Source of the DNA: Streptococcus sp. SK643
Lineage (GTDB): Bacteria; Bacillota; Bacilli; Lactobacillales; Streptococcaceae
Length of the DNA stretch: 64,000 bases
Direction of reading: 5' to 3'
Assembly: GCF_000259505.1 (NCBI RefSeq)
Contig: NZ_AJMM01000008.1
Location: forward strand, 1-64,000
The position numbers and the translations under genes are program-made. Of the stretch, positions 27,021 through 39,363 are shown one piece after another. The notes under the pieces are model-generated. The model was not told the origin of the DNA and did not search any database. It saw nothing but the letters and a program-made list of their open reading frames with translations. Positions within the stretch are counted from its first letter, which is position 1. Every line of letters starts with the position of its first letter.

Positions 27021-28629
27021 AAAATTAGTTGATATCAATATCCTCTATTCATCTCAAGAAGCTAATCTGGCTAACCTACGAAAGAAGCAAGCTAAGAATC
27101 CTGATAAAAAAGTTGATGTGTCAGGGAAATTATTGCGTTCTTATCTTGTATCTAGTCTGTTGCTACTCCTCTTATTTTCGAATCTAGTTTTTCGTTATCC
27201 TTTTGAGGAGGTTCCCAGTCTATTTAGTAATATGGTTGCTATTTTTTTAGTTATTGTCTTTTCTAATAGTTTAACAGCCTTTTACAATGTTTTTTATGAG
27301 AGTAAGGACTTGGCTTCTTATAGTCCTTATGCCTTTAAAGAATCAGAAATTATGCTTGCAAAAGGAATATCTGTTCTTTTGCCGTCTTTAGTTGGACTTG
27401 TCCCTATCTTAGCTTATTTTCTGGTTCTTTATCTTCGATTAGCTCCTTCTCTTTGGTTGGGGTTGCCTTTGATGTTGCTGTCCTTAGCTTTATTATTTGT
27501 CTCAGTTGGTCTAGGGATGGTCTTGGCAGTCCATTTTTTGGCCCAGACAGCATTTTTCAGAAAGCACCAGTCTCTTTTATCTAATGTCATGATTGGTCTA
27601 GGGCTATTATTCCCTATGATACTGGTTTTCTATTCAAATTCAGGAGCTAGTATAGAGACAGTTAGAGAAGTCCCAACACTCTTTTATCCTCTTCATATCT
27701 TTTATAAAATAGCAGTAGAGCCTTTTTCTATTGAATCCATCTTTGGATTACTTGCTTGGATAACAGCAACTGTTTTGCTACTTTATCTAACAAAAAAGAA
27801 GGTTGTTCCTCAATTTTATCAAGTTGTTATGACCAACAGTGAAGAAAAAATCAGAAAAGAGCGTCGTAGCAAACAAAGCATTTCCATAACTAAAAAAGGT
27901 TTTTTCCGTATGGTGTTACGCTACAACCTCTCCCTCTTGGGACAGGGGACTAGCTTGGTGACAGTGCTTTTTACAAGTACTTTCCTGCCTTATTTCTTTA
28001 TGATAGGCTTAATATTTAAGATTAGGGACTCACAGCTTGTTCCAGAAATAACTGCCGAATACTGGTTGCCCTTGTTTTTTGTGGGAGTGTTTATAGCAGT
28101 TTTAAATAACAATATCACAAGTCTATCTTCAATCGGGTTATCTCTGGAGAGGGAAAATTTTGATTTTCTTAAGAGTTTGCCTTTTGATTTTGCTCGTTAT
28201 GTGAAAGTGAAATTTTGGATTATATTTGCAGTTCAGTCCCTCTTACCTATCTTGACTTTACTTGGTCTTTCCCTTTATTTAGGATTGCCCATTCTTTCGA
28301 TGATTTACCTTCTTTTGGCATGGTTCCTTGCTAGTGTCATCCTTTCTTGCCATCATTATTTTAAGGATGTGAAAAATCTGTCAACCAATTGGAGTAGTAT
28401 TACGGACTTGGTGAATCGTTCAAATGGTATAGTCGCAATAGTTTTATTGTTTATATATAGTGCAATCCTAATGGCCCTTGTAATTGGGAGCTTATTCTTG
28501 GTTCAGTCTCTCTCTCCTATTCTTGCAATTAGTTTAGGACTTGTAAGTTTTATACTTCTGCTTGGCCTTAGCATTTTTAGCTACCATTATTATTTTAGAC
28601 GTATAGTGGAACAACTAGATAGGATGTAA
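27001..28629 (+). CDS. ABC transporter permease
   Basis: A roughly 542-aa membrane protein with about twelve hydrophobic segments in two blocks separated by a basic stretch near 285-305 (EEKIRKERRSKQS). It fits the ABC-2-like exporter permeases partnered with DrrA-type ATPases. ATG 27001 is preferred over an upstream 26974 start because AGAGGAGG precedes it. The transported molecule cannot be inferred. A strong terminator follows. Confidence 0.82.
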   Translation: MRFKVIKKLVDINILYSSQEANLANLRKKQAKNPDKKVDVSGKLLRSYLVSSLLLLLLFSNLVFRYPFEEVPSLFSNMVAIFLVIVFSNSLTAFYNVFYESKDLASYSPYAFKESEIMLAKGISVLLPSLVGLVPILAYFLVLYLRLAPSLWLGLPLMLLSLALLFVSVGLGMVLAVHFLAQTAFFRKHQSLLSNVMIGLGLLFPMILVFYSNSGASIETVREVPTLFYPLHIFYKIAVEPFSIESIFGLLAWITATVLLLYLTKKKVVPQFYQVVMTNSEEKIRKERRSKQSISITKKGFFRMVLRYNLSLLGQGTSLVTVLFTSTFLPYFFMIGLIFKIRDSQLVPEITAEYWLPLFFVGVFIAVLNNNITSLSSIGLSLERENFDFLKSLPFDFARYVKVKFWIIFAVQSLLPILTLLGLSLYLGLPILSMIYLLLAWFLASVILSCHHYFKDVKNLSTNWSSITDLVNRSNGIVAIVLLFIYSAILMALVIGSLFLVQSLSPILAISLGLVSFILLLGLSIFSYHYYFRRIVEQLDRM

Positions 28630-28661
28630 CTTTTGTCACAAGGCAATGCTTTATTGAAAAC

Positions 28662-28694
28662 ATGCTCTTTCATCTGAAAGAGCATATTTTTTTC
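28662..28694 (+). terminator. Intrinsic terminator after the ABC permease
   Basis: ATGCTCTTTC / GAAAGAGCAT form a perfect 10-bp stem with a 4-nt loop, followed closely by T7. Confidence 0.9.
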
Positions 28695-28793
28695 TTAGGA
28701 TAATGAAAATGAAGGAGTGTATTTCCGAAAGTAATACTTCTAGAATGATGTCTAATATTTTAAATCTGTAAAAAGCTAAGAAAAGTTTCTGTT

Positions 28794-28822
28794 TTGTGAA
28801 TTGTCTAAAAATTTGATATAAT
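28794..28822 (+). promoter_or_regulatory. Promoter of the methyltransferase-aro cluster
   Basis: TTGTGA (28794-28799), 17 bp, TATAAT (28817-28822) with an extended TGA. The start codon at 28830 is only 7 nt beyond the -10, predicting a leaderless mRNA. Confidence 0.8.
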
Positions 28823-28829
28823 AGTAGCT

Positions 28830-29993
28830 ATGAATAGAGTAAGAGTTAGCAGAAGAGTTGAAAAAAAGCTTGCTAAGGGCCTAGTTCTTTTGGAAGCAAG
28901 TGATCTTGCAGATATCGACCTGATGGATCAAGCAGTCCAAGTTTTGAATCAAGATGGGAAGTATCTTGGTAGCGCCTATCTCTCTCAACAAAACAAGGGA
29001 ATCGGTTGGTTTATCAGCAAGGAGAAGGTCGACTTTACGCAGTCATTCTTTGAAAGTCTTTTTAAACAAGCTAAAGAAAAAAGAAGTGCCTACTATCAAG
29101 ATGAATGCACAACAGCCTTTCGCTTATTTAATCAAGAGGGAGATGGCTTTGGTGGATTTACTATTGACCTATATGGTGACTATGCTGTCTTTTCTTGGTA
29201 TAACTCTTATGTTTATCAGATTCGCAAGGTTATCTCAGAAGCTTTTAGACAGGTTTTTCCTGAGGTTTTAGGGGTTTATGAGAAGATTCGCTTTAAGGGT
29301 TTGGACTATGAGTCTGCCCACCTTTATGGGCAAGAAGCTCCAGAGTTTTTTACCGTTCTTGAAAATGGCGTTGCTTATCAAGTCTTTATGAATGACGGCT
29401 TGATGACAGGTATTTTCTTAGACCAACATGAGGTTCGTGGGAGCTTGGTTGATGGTTTAGCAATGGGTAAATCCTTGCTCAATATGTTTTCTTATACGGC
29501 AGCCTTCTCTGTAGCGGCAGCTATGGGAGGGGCTAGTGAGACCACTTCTGTTGATTTGGCCAAACGTTCGAGAGAATTGTCTCAAGCGCATTTTCAGGCA
29601 AATGGAATCAGCACAGATGACCACCGTTTTATCGTCATGGATGTCTTTGAGTATTTCAAGTATGCCAAACGAAAAGGTTTGACCTATGATGTGATTGTCC
29701 TAGATCCACCTAGTTTTGCCCGTAATAAAAAACAAACCTTCTCTGTAGCCAAGGATTATCACAAATTGATTTCCCAAAGTTTAGAGATTTTAAATCCGGG
29801 AGGCATGATCATTGCCAGTACCAATGCTGCCAATGTTTCCCGTCAGAAATTTACAGAACAAATTGATAAAGGCTTTGCAGGAAGAAGTTACCAGATTTTA
29901 AACAAATACGGTCTTCCAGCAGATTTTGCCTATAATAAAAAAGATGAAAGTAGTAATTACCTCAAGGTGATTAGTATGAAGGTTAGTAAATGA
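28830..29993 (+). CDS. Class I SAM-dependent rRNA methyltransferase (RlmI/RlmK-like)
   Basis: A 387-aa protein with an N-terminal PUA-like RNA-binding domain (begins [17 protein letters not shown]) and a C-terminal Rossmann methyltransferase domain. The latter has [12 protein letters not shown] near 189-200, the SAM loop [12 protein letters not shown] near 214-225 and the catalytic-type LDPPSFARN near 290-298. The architecture matches the COG1092 family of 23S rRNA m5C methyltransferases; the target base is not certain. No ribosome site precedes the ATG. The aroD start overlaps the stop (ATGA), so it leads the aromatic operon. Confidence 0.85.
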   Translation: MNRVRVSRRVEKKLAKGLVLLEASDLADIDLMDQAVQVLNQDGKYLGSAYLSQQNKGIGWFISKEKVDFTQSFFESLFKQAKEKRSAYYQDECTTAFRLFNQEGDGFGGFTIDLYGDYAVFSWYNSYVYQIRKVISEAFRQVFPEVLGVYEKIRFKGLDYESAHLYGQEAPEFFTVLENGVAYQVFMNDGLMTGIFLDQHEVRGSLVDGLAMGKSLLNMFSYTAAFSVAAAMGGASETTSVDLAKRSRELSQAHFQANGISTDDHRFIVMDVFEYFKYAKRKGLTYDVIVLDPPSFARNKKQTFSVAKDYHKLISQSLEILNPGGMIIASTNAANVSRQKFTEQIDKGFAGRSYQILNKYGLPADFAYNKKDESSNYLKVISMKVSK

Positions 29994-30667
29994 AATTAAT
30001 CGTTTCAGTAATGCCAAGAAGTTTAGAGGAAGCCCAGGCTCTGGATGCCACGAGGTACCTGGATGCCGACATCATTGAATGGCGTTCCGACTATCTGCCT
30101 AAAGAAGCGATTTTGCAGGTGGCTCCAGCTATTTTTGAAAAATTTGCAGGTCGTGAATTGGTTTTCACGCTGCGAACTCGCGCTGAAGGGGGAGAAATCG
30201 ACCTTTCTCCAGAAGAATATATCCATCTAATCAAGGAAGTGGCGCAACTCTATCAACCAGACTATATTGATTTTGAGTACTATAGCTACAAGGAAGTTTT
30301 TGAGGAAATGCTGGACTTCCCAAATCTCATTTTGAGTTACCACAATTTCCAAGAGACACCTGAAAATATGATGGAAATCTTATCAGAGTTGACGAGCTTA
30401 AATCCAAAACTTGTTAAGATAGCGGTGATGGCTCACACGGAGCAGGATGTGCTAGACTTGATGAACTATACACGAGGCTTTAAAACCCTCAATCCTGAGC
30501 AGGAATATGTGACCATTTCTATGGGCAAGGTGGGTAAGGTCTCTCGTATCACTGCGGATGTGACGGGTTCTAGCTGGTCTTTTGCTAGTTTAGATGAGGC
30601 CAGTGCCCCAGGTCAGATTTCTCTAGCCAACATGAAAAAAATCAGGGAGATTTTGGATGAAGCTTGA
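29990..30667 (+). CDS. aroD: Type I 3-dehydroquinate dehydratase
   Basis: A 225-aa class I dehydratase, third step of the shikimate pathway (3-dehydroquinate to 3-dehydroshikimate). The catalytic pair is visible: His118 in LSYHNF and the Schiff-base Lys143 in [11 protein letters not shown]. The C-terminal [12 protein letters not shown] loop closes the active site. It overlaps the gene before it by 4 nt and aroE after it by 11 nt. Confidence 0.95.
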   Translation: MKLIVSVMPRSLEEAQALDATRYLDADIIEWRSDYLPKEAILQVAPAIFEKFAGRELVFTLRTRAEGGEIDLSPEEYIHLIKEVAQLYQPDYIDFEYYSYKEVFEEMLDFPNLILSYHNFQETPENMMEILSELTSLNPKLVKIAVMAHTEQDVLDLMNYTRGFKTLNPEQEYVTISMGKVGKVSRITADVTGSSWSFASLDEASAPGQISLANMKKIREILDEA

Positions 30668-31511
30668 TGGCTATACACGTTTAGTTGCAGTTGTTGCCAA
30701 TCCTATTAAGCATTCTATTTCTCCCTTCATCCACAACAGCGCCTTTGAGGCGACAACTACCAACGGTGCTTATGTGGCTTGGGAGATTGAAGCGGCTGAA
30801 TTGGAAGTCACAGTGGCTAATATTCGTCGCTACCAGATGTTTGGAATCAATCTGTCCATGCCTTATAAGGAGCAGGTGATTCCTTATTTGGATGAATTGA
30901 GTGATGAGGCGCGCTTAATCGGTGCAGTTAATACGGTTGTCAATGAGAATGGCAATTTAATTGGATATAATACAGATGGCAAGGGATTTTTTAAGAGCTT
31001 GCCTTCTTTTACAATTACAGGTAAAAAGATGACCCTGCTGGGAGGAGGAGGAGCAGCCAAGTCTATTTTGGCGCAAGCTATTTTGGACGGCGTCAGTCAG
31101 ATTTCAATCTTTGTTCGTTCAATTTCTATGGAAAAAACAGGGACTTACCTAGACAAGTTGCAGGAGCAGACAGGCTTTAAAGTAGATTTGTATGCTTTAG
31201 AAGATGTTTCTGAACTGCAAGCAAGGATTGCCGAGTCGGATTTACTTGTCAATGCGACAAGTGTGGGCATGGATGGTCAATCCTCTCCAGTTCCAGTAAG
31301 CATAGTCTTACCAGAAACTCTCTTAGTAGCTGATATCATTTACAAGCCTTTTGAGACACCATTTTTGAAATGGGCTAGAAGTCAGGGCAATCCAGCGATC
31401 AATGGTCTGGGAATGTTGCTCTATCAAGCTGCAGAAGCCTTTCAACTGTGGACAGGAAAGGAAATGCCAACAGAAGAAATTTGGCAGTCCTTAACAGAAA
31501 AATACCAATAA
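30657..31511 (+). CDS. aroE: Shikimate dehydrogenase
   Basis: A 284-aa NADP-dependent dehydrogenase reducing 3-dehydroshikimate to shikimate. Substrate-site residues include Lys71 (SMPYKEQ) and Asp107 (NTDGKGF). The nucleotide loop is LGGGGAAKS near 128-136. It starts within the 3' end of aroD; aroB follows after 18 nt with AAAGGAG. Confidence 0.95.
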   Translation: MKLDGYTRLVAVVANPIKHSISPFIHNSAFEATTTNGAYVAWEIEAAELEVTVANIRRYQMFGINLSMPYKEQVIPYLDELSDEARLIGAVNTVVNENGNLIGYNTDGKGFFKSLPSFTITGKKMTLLGGGGAAKSILAQAILDGVSQISIFVRSISMEKTGTYLDKLQEQTGFKVDLYALEDVSELQARIAESDLLVNATSVGMDGQSSPVPVSIVLPETLLVADIIYKPFETPFLKWARSQGNPAINGLGMLLYQAAEAFQLWTGKEMPTEEIWQSLTEKYQ

Positions 31512-31529
31512 AGAAAAGGAGACTCTCCT

Positions 31530-32597
31530 ATGAAAATCAGAATCGATATTCCGCATCATCCTTATGATATTCAGATTGAGAAAGGTTGTCTGGCTCAGGC
31601 TGGCCAATGGTTGCGAGAACTCTGGCAACCGCAAAAAGTGGTTATTGTAACAGACAACCATGTAGCCTCTCTTTATGCTGAGAAGATCAAACTCAGTCTA
31701 GAAGATGCTGGTTTTCAAGTTGCTGTATTTGACTTTTTAGAAGGCGAAGAACGAAAAAATCTGACTACTGTGCAGAAAGTTTATGAATTTTTAGTCAAGC
31801 AGGGTCTAACTCGTAGCGATGGAATTGTGGCTCTCGGAGGTGGTGTCGTTGGGGACCTGGCTGGTTTCGTAGCTTCTACCTATATGCGGGGGATTCATTT
31901 TGTTCAGATTCCGACCAGTTTGACTGCTCAAGTTGATTCTTCTATCGGTGGAAAGACAGGTGTTAACACTCCATTTGCTAAGAATATGGTGGGGACATTT
32001 GCTCAACCAGATGGAGTTCTGGTTGATCCGCTAGTCCTTGAAACCTTAGGAAAAAGAGAATTGATTGAAGGCATGGGCGAAGTTATCAAGTATGGCTTGA
32101 TTGAGGATGTAGAACTCTGGAATCTCTTGACGGAGATGGACGGTTCTGTTTCGGGCATTTTGGAATATGCAGAGACCTTGATTGAGCGCTCTTGCCAGGT
32201 TAAGCGTAAGATGGTGGTTGAGGATGAGTTAGACAATGGTGTACGTCTTTACCTCAACTTTGGACACACTATTGGTCATGCCATTGAAGCAACAGCTGGG
32301 TATGGCAAGGTCATGCACGGTGAGGCTGTGGCTATTGGAATGGTGCAAATTTCCAAGGTTGCAGAGGAAAAAGGCCTCATGCCAGCTGGAATAACCCAAT
32401 CCATTATAACCATGTGCCAGAAGTTCGGTTTGCCTGTTGACTATGAAAGCTGGGATGTTGACAAGCTTTATCAAGCCCTAACTCACGATAAGAAGGCACG
32501 AGGCAATAACTTGAAAGTTGTTTTGGTACCGGAGCTCGGCTCAGCAGCTATTCATCCAGTTTCCTTTGAAGAAATGAAAGACTATTTGGTGAAATAA
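31530..32597 (+). CDS. aroB: 3-dehydroquinate synthase
   Basis: A 355-aa NAD and metal-dependent enzyme that cyclises DAHP to 3-dehydroquinate, the second shikimate pathway step. Motifs include the NAD-binding [13 protein letters not shown] near 101-113, [17 protein letters not shown] near 130-146 and the metal-binding [11 protein letters not shown]. Normal length, ordinary Shine-Dalgarno, 9 nt before aroC. Confidence 0.96.
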   Translation: MKIRIDIPHHPYDIQIEKGCLAQAGQWLRELWQPQKVVIVTDNHVASLYAEKIKLSLEDAGFQVAVFDFLEGEERKNLTTVQKVYEFLVKQGLTRSDGIVALGGGVVGDLAGFVASTYMRGIHFVQIPTSLTAQVDSSIGGKTGVNTPFAKNMVGTFAQPDGVLVDPLVLETLGKRELIEGMGEVIKYGLIEDVELWNLLTEMDGSVSGILEYAETLIERSCQVKRKMVVEDELDNGVRLYLNFGHTIGHAIEATAGYGKVMHGEAVAIGMVQISKVAEEKGLMPAGITQSIITMCQKFGLPVDYESWDVDKLYQALTHDKKARGNNLKVVLVPELGSAAIHPVSFEEMKDYLVK

Positions 32598-32606
32598 GGA
32601 GATTCT

Positions 32607-33773
32607 ATGAGATATTTGACAGCAGGAGAATCGCATGGGCCGCGTCTAACCGCTATTATTGAAGGTATCCCAGCAGGTCTGCCTTTGACAGTCGAGGATA
32701 TCAATGAAGACCTCAAACGACGTCAAGGTGGTTATGGTCGAGGTGGTCGCATGAAAATCGAGAGTGATCAGGTTGTCTTTACCTCAGGTGTTCGCCACGG
32801 GAAGACGACAGGGGCTCCAATTACTATGGATGTCATCAATAAAGACCATCAAAAATGGTTAGACATCATGTCTGCTGAGGACATTGATGACCGCCTTAAA
32901 AGTAAACGTAAAATCACTCATCCTCGTCCAGGTCATGCGGATTTGGTTGGTGGTATCAAGTACCGTTTTGATGACTTACGAAATTCCTTGGAACGGTCTT
33001 CTGCTCGTGAGACGACCATGCGAGTGGCGGTCGGAGCAGTGGCGAAACGGCTCTTGGCTGAACTGAATATTGAAATCGCTAACCATGTTGTCGTCTTTGG
33101 TGGAAAGGAAATCGATGTTCCTGAAAATCTAACAGTGGCTGAAATCAAACAAAGAGCTGCCCAGTCAGAAGTTTCCATTGTCAACCAAGAACGGGAACAG
33201 GAAATCAAGGATTATATTGACCAAATTAAACGTGACGGTGATACCATCGGTGGAGTAGTAGAGACGGTTGTTGGAGGTGTTCCAGTCGGTCTTGGTTCCT
33301 ATGTTCAGTGGGATAGGAAACTAGACGCCAAACTCGCTCAAGCCGTTGTTTCTATCAATGCCTTTAAAGGAGTAGAGTTTGGTCTTGGTTTTGAGGCAGG
33401 TTACCGTAAAGGTAGCCAAGTTATGGACGAAATTCTCTGGTCTAAAAAAGACGGCTATACTCGCCGTACCAATAATCTGGGTGGTTTCGAAGGTGGTATG
33501 ACTAATGGGCAACCTATCGTTGTTCGTGGTGTTATGAAACCCATTCCGACTTTATACAAACCACTCATGAGTGTGGATATTGAAACCCACGAACCCTATA
33601 AGGCAACGGTGGAGAGAAGTGATCCAACAGCTCTTCCAGCCGCTGGTGTGGTCATGGAAGCCGTAGTGGCAACAGTTCTGACCCAGGAAATTTTAGAGAA
33701 ATTCTCATCGGATAATCTAGAAGAATTAAAAGAAGCGGTATCCAAACATCGAGAGTATGCAAAGAACTATTAA
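32607..33773 (+). CDS. aroC: Chorismate synthase
   Basis: A 388-aa FMN-dependent enzyme converting EPSP to chorismate, the branch point for Phe, Tyr, Trp and folate. It has the family signatures AGESHGP at the N-terminus, [10 protein letters not shown] near 65-74, [11 protein letters not shown] near 132-142 and [12 protein letters not shown] near the C-terminus. It sits mid-operon, 9 nt before tyrA. Confidence 0.97.
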   Translation: MRYLTAGESHGPRLTAIIEGIPAGLPLTVEDINEDLKRRQGGYGRGGRMKIESDQVVFTSGVRHGKTTGAPITMDVINKDHQKWLDIMSAEDIDDRLKSKRKITHPRPGHADLVGGIKYRFDDLRNSLERSSARETTMRVAVGAVAKRLLAELNIEIANHVVVFGGKEIDVPENLTVAEIKQRAAQSEVSIVNQEREQEIKDYIDQIKRDGDTIGGVVETVVGGVPVGLGSYVQWDRKLDAKLAQAVVSINAFKGVEFGLGFEAGYRKGSQVMDEILWSKKDGYTRRTNNLGGFEGGMTNGQPIVVRGVMKPIPTLYKPLMSVDIETHEPYKATVERSDPTALPAAGVVMEAVVATVLTQEILEKFSSDNLEELKEAVSKHREYAKNY

Positions 33774-33782
33774 GGAGTTCCT

Positions 33783-34886
33783 ATGGCAAAAACAGTCTAT
33801 ATCGCGGGCCTTGGTCTGATTGGTGCCTCTATGGCACTCGGGATCAAACGCGATCATCCAGATTATAAAATTTTAGGTTATAATCGCAGTCAAGCTTCGA
33901 GGCAGATTGCCTTGGAGCGAGGAATAGTTGACCGTGTGACGGATGATTTTGCCAGTTTTGCGCCTTTGGCAGATATCATTATTCTCAGCTTGCCAATCAA
34001 ACAAACCATTGCTTTCATTAAGGAGTTGGCCAACTTGGACTTGAAAGAAGGGGTCATTATTTCAGATGCTGGTTCGACCAAGTCAGCCATTGTAGATGCG
34101 GCGGAGCAGTATTTAGCTGGCAAGTCTGTTCGCTTTGTCGGGGCCCATCCCATGGCTGGTAGTCACAAGACAGGGGCTGCTTCTGCGGATGTCAATCTCT
34201 TTGAAAATGCCTATTATATCTTTACACCGTCTAATCTTACCACTTTAGACACTCTTGATGAAATGAAGGATTTACTTTCAGGTCTTCATGCTCGTTTTAT
34301 CGAGATTGATGCCAAGGAGCATGACCGAGTAACTTCTCAGATTAGTCATTTTCCTCATATCTTGGCCTCAAGTCTCATGGAGCAGACAGCAGTCTATGCT
34401 CAAGAACATGAGATGGCAAGACGCTTCGCTGCGGGTGGTTTTCGAGACATGACACGGATAGCAGAGAGCGAGCCAGGGATGTGGACCTCCATTCTTTTGT
34501 CCAATCGAGAAACTATTCTTGATCGGATTGAAAATTTCAAGGAACGTTTGGACGAAATTAGTCAGGCCATTAGTCAAGGGGATGAAGATCACATTTGGAA
34601 CTTTTTCAACCAAGCGCGTGAGCAACGTCAAGCCATGGAAATCCATAAGCGTGGCGGTGTGGATAGTTCTTACGACCTCTTTGTAGACGTTCCCGATGAA
34701 GAAGATGTGATCTTAAGAATCTTGGAATTGCTTAGAGGAACATCCTTGGTCAATATTCATATCAACGAAGAAAACCGTGAAGACGTTCACGGTATCCTAC
34801 AAATTTCATTTAAAAATGCTCAGGACCTAGAAAGAGCCCAGCAAGTTATTACACAACATACAGACTACACAGTCGTTATCAAATAA
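33783..34886 (+). CDS. tyrA: Prephenate dehydrogenase
   Basis: A 367-aa NAD-dependent dehydrogenase making 4-hydroxyphenylpyruvate for tyrosine synthesis. The Rossmann loop is GLGLIGAS near 8-15, and the substrate motif is [12 protein letters not shown] near 119-130. The C-terminal 75 residues (about 292-367) resemble an ACT domain, which suggests feedback control by tyrosine or another amino acid. Followed 10 nt later by the YlbF-family gene. Confidence 0.94.
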   Translation: MAKTVYIAGLGLIGASMALGIKRDHPDYKILGYNRSQASRQIALERGIVDRVTDDFASFAPLADIIILSLPIKQTIAFIKELANLDLKEGVIISDAGSTKSAIVDAAEQYLAGKSVRFVGAHPMAGSHKTGAASADVNLFENAYYIFTPSNLTTLDTLDEMKDLLSGLHARFIEIDAKEHDRVTSQISHFPHILASSLMEQTAVYAQEHEMARRFAAGGFRDMTRIAESEPGMWTSILLSNRETILDRIENFKERLDEISQAISQGDEDHIWNFFNQAREQRQAMEIHKRGGVDSSYDLFVDVPDEEDVILRILELLRGTSLVNIHINEENREDVHGILQISFKNAQDLERAQQVITQHTDYTVVIK

Positions 34887-34896
34887 GGAGAAAAAT

Positions 34897-35235
34897 ATGT
34901 CAAATATTTACGATAGTGCAAACGAACTCAGTCGCGGTCTTCGCGAATTACCAGAATACAAGGCTGTCAAGGCTGCCAAGGATGCTATCCAAGCAGATAC
35001 TGAGGCCAGCAAAATCTTTACAGACTATGTTGCCTTTCAAGAAGAAATTCAAAAATTAGTCCAAACAGGGCAAATTCCTGATGCTTCCTTCCAAGAAAAA
35101 ATGGAAAGCTTCGGAAAGCAAATTCAAGGGAATAACCTCTTGTCAGAATTCTTCACCAAACAACAACAACTTTCTATTTATCTATCAGACATTGAAAAAA
35201 TTGTCTTTGAACCAGTTTCAGAATTGTTAAAATAA
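34897..35235 (+). CDS. YlbF/YmcA family protein
   Basis: A 112-aa, fully helical protein of the Com_YlbF (PF06133) family, with the N-terminal [19 protein letters not shown] pattern. In Bacillus, YlbF and YmcA form a complex with YaaT that affects RNase Y-dependent mRNA maturation. Streptococcal members inside aro operons have no established role. It is in the operon by spacing (10 nt after tyrA) and precedes a terminator. Confidence 0.85.
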   Translation: MSNIYDSANELSRGLRELPEYKAVKAAKDAIQADTEASKIFTDYVAFQEEIQKLVQTGQIPDASFQEKMESFGKQIQGNNLLSEFFTKQQQLSIYLSDIEKIVFEPVSELLK

Positions 35236-35250
35236 GAAAATAACTATCAT

Positions 35251-37076
<1,826 letters not shown>

Positions 37077-37080
<4 letters not shown>

Positions 37081-37925
37081 AAATTGCCTATTTAGGTCCC
37101 AAAGGATCTTTTTCTCACCATGTTGTTAAAACAGCTTTTCCAGACGAGGATTTGCTTGCTTTTGCAAATATTACAGACGTCATCAAGGCATATGAGAATG
37201 GTTTGGTAGATTATTCGGTGGTGCCAGTGGAGAATTCCATTGAAGGCAGCGTTCATGAAACCTTGGATTATCTGTTTCATCAGGCTAGTATACAGGCTGT
37301 AGCAGAAATCGTGCAACCCATTCATCAACAATTGATGGTAGTGCAAGGTCAGTCTAAAATTGAGAAAATATTTTCACATCCTCAGGCTTTGGCTCAAGGG
37401 AAAAAATATATAGATGATTTTTATCCAAATGTCAAAATTGAAATAACTGCCAGTACTGCCTATGCAGCTCGCTTTATTTCAGAACATCCTGAACAACCTT
37501 ATGCGGCAATTGCACCAAAAAGTTCTGCTATGGAATATGGCTTAGAAGTGATTGCTGAGGATATTCAGGAGATGGAAGCCAATTATACCCGCTTTTGGGT
37601 ATTGGGGACAAATCTACCACCAATCCCTTTAAAAACAGAAACAGAAAAAATGACTTTGGCTCTAACGTTGCCAGATAATTTACCAGGAGCACTCTACAAG
37701 GGTCTTTCAACTTTTTCCTGGAGAGGAATCAATCTAACCAAGATTGAGAGTCGTCCCTTGAAAACAGCTTTAGGTGAGTACTTTTTTATCATAGATGTCG
37801 AGTTTACTGAAAAAGAATTGGTGCATTTTGCTCGAAAAGAATTAGAAGCAATTGGTATCGGCTACAAGATTTTAGGGTCTTACCCTATTTATACTATAGT
37901 TGAGAAAGGAAAGGAGAGAAGATGA
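37077..37925 (+). CDS. pheA: Prephenate dehydratase
   Basis: A 282-aa dehydratase making phenylpyruvate for phenylalanine synthesis. The catalytic domain ends with the TRF motif (NYTRFWVLG near 174-182), and a C-terminal ACT domain (about 195-275, with GALYKGLSTFSW and the ESRP motif) should bind Phe for feedback inhibition. No chorismate mutase domain is fused. The stop overlaps the psr-like gene by 4 nt. Confidence 0.95.
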
Positions 37926-39220
37926 GTAAAGAAAATCCGTTAAATCACCATGAGCAATTACGATATGATTATCTCTTTAAAAATATCTATTATTTAAACG
38001 AAAAAGAAAAAAAAGAATTTGAATATCTACAAAATAAGATAAATAATGCTAATGGTATTATTTCCGAGAATAAACAGGAAATTCTGAAACCTTTGGAGCC
38101 AAGTCTACCTAACTCTCCTCTTCCTACTTATAGCAATCGTAGTCGCTCTAAAAAACATTCTAAAAAAGATCCAGTTCCAAAAGTTAAAAAACCAAAAAGA
38201 AAACTACGCTTGGGTCGTCTCTTTGTAGGCTTCCTTGCTATTCTATCATGTGTAGCCTTGGGAATGATTTTCATGTTTCTAAGAGGATACCAAAATGCTA
38301 CCAATCCTGAGAAAACAACCAATGCTAAAGCAGCTCAAGTAGAAGTGTTCAACGGTCAAGATACCAAAGATGGGGTAAATATTTTGATTATGGGGACGGA
38401 TGGACGTATTGGTCAAAATAGTGCTGAAACACGTACAGACTCCATTATGGTTATCAATGTAGGTGGTTCTGACAAAAAAATGAAGATGGTTAGCTTCATG
38501 CGGGACAATTTGGTCTATATTGATGGCTATAGTAAGGTTACAGCAGGAAAAAAACAGACAGATAATAAGCTAAATGTAGCCTATGAACTTGGTGAACAAG
38601 AAGGGCAAAAAGGGGCTGAAATGGTCCGCAAAGTTCTAAAAGATAATTTTGATCTAGATATCAAATACTATGCTTTAGTAGATTTCCAAGCTTTTGCAAC
38701 AGCAATTGACACGCTTTTTCCTGATGGGGTAACCATCAATGCTCAATTTTCAACTTTAAATGGCCAAGCGCTTACTGAAGCGACTGTAGGTGACGACCTT
38801 CATGCTACAGAGACAGAGTCTCCTACTCAGACTATTAAGGTTGGAAAACAGCAGATGAATGGTTCAACCTTGCTTAACTATGCTCGCTTCCGTGATGATG
38901 ACGAAGGTGATTACGGTCGTACCAAACGTCAGCAGCAGGTCATGTCAGCTGTTTTGGAACAGATCAAAGACCCAACGAAACTCTTTACCGGATCTGAAGC
39001 ACTTGGTAAAGTGTTTGCAATGACTTCTACTAATACACCTTATACCTTCTTATTAACAAATGGTTTACCAGTTCTTCAAGGATTGCAAAATGGTATTGAA
39101 AAGCTTACAGTTCCTGAACTGGGCGACTGGGTTGATGCTTATGATGTTTACGGTGGTCAAGGGCTTTTAGTTGATCAAAACAAATATCAAACAAAACTAG
39201 CCCAGATGGGGATGAGATAA
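37922..39220 (+). CDS. psr: LytR-CpsA-Psr (LCP) family cell-wall ligase
   Basis: A 432-aa single-pass membrane protein. A cytoplasmic, charged N-terminus with a basic Lys/Arg-rich stretch precedes a membrane helix at about 101-122. The extracellular LCP domain contains VNILIMGTDGR near 153-163, TRTDSIMV near 173-180 and YARFRDDDEGDYGRTKRQQ near 319-337, the Asp/Arg set that binds pyrophosphate-lipid substrates. LCP proteins attach teichoic acids or capsular polymers to peptidoglycan. Translationally coupled to pheA, yet directly upstream of the licD cluster. Confidence 0.92.
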   Translation: MSKENPLNHHEQLRYDYLFKNIYYLNEKEKKEFEYLQNKINNANGIISENKQEILKPLEPSLPNSPLPTYSNRSRSKKHSKKDPVPKVKKPKRKLRLGRLFVGFLAILSCVALGMIFMFLRGYQNATNPEKTTNAKAAQVEVFNGQDTKDGVNILIMGTDGRIGQNSAETRTDSIMVINVGGSDKKMKMVSFMRDNLVYIDGYSKVTAGKKQTDNKLNVAYELGEQEGQKGAEMVRKVLKDNFDLDIKYYALVDFQAFATAIDTLFPDGVTINAQFSTLNGQALTEATVGDDLHATETESPTQTIKVGKQQMNGSTLLNYARFRDDDEGDYGRTKRQQQVMSAVLEQIKDPTKLFTGSEALGKVFAMTSTNTPYTFLLTNGLPVLQGLQNGIEKLTVPELGDWVDAYDVYGGQGLLVDQNKYQTKLAQMGMR

Positions 39221-39230
39221 AAGAAAATGT

Positions 39231-39283
39231 GAAAATCAAAGAGTAATCAGCTAGTAATAATAGTGGATTAAGCTTTGATTTTC
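39231..39283 (+). terminator. Long-loop hairpin after psr
   Basis: GAAAATCAAAG (39231-39241) and CTTTGATTTTC (39273-39283) are perfect 11-bp complements with a 31-nt loop. There is only a weak T run, so termination may be partial. Confidence 0.45.
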
Positions 39284-39315
39284 TTTATCTACAATAGATT
39301 TTTAAAGCATTTTTA

Positions 39316-39324
39316 TGATATAAT
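39316..39324 (+). promoter_or_regulatory. Extended -10 promoter of the licD cluster
   Basis: TGATATAAT with TATAAT at 39319-39324, 39 nt before the ATG. There is no good -35 match. Confidence 0.6.
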
Positions 39325-39363
39325 AAAACGATATAACTTGTTATTTGAGAGAGAAGGAGAAAC

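Noticed and set aside
39231-39283. Possible decayed BOX element (TGAAAATCAAAGAG matches boxC end)
   Set aside because: Only 14 bases match and there is no boxA core or GAGTAT terminus; a simple hairpin explains it.
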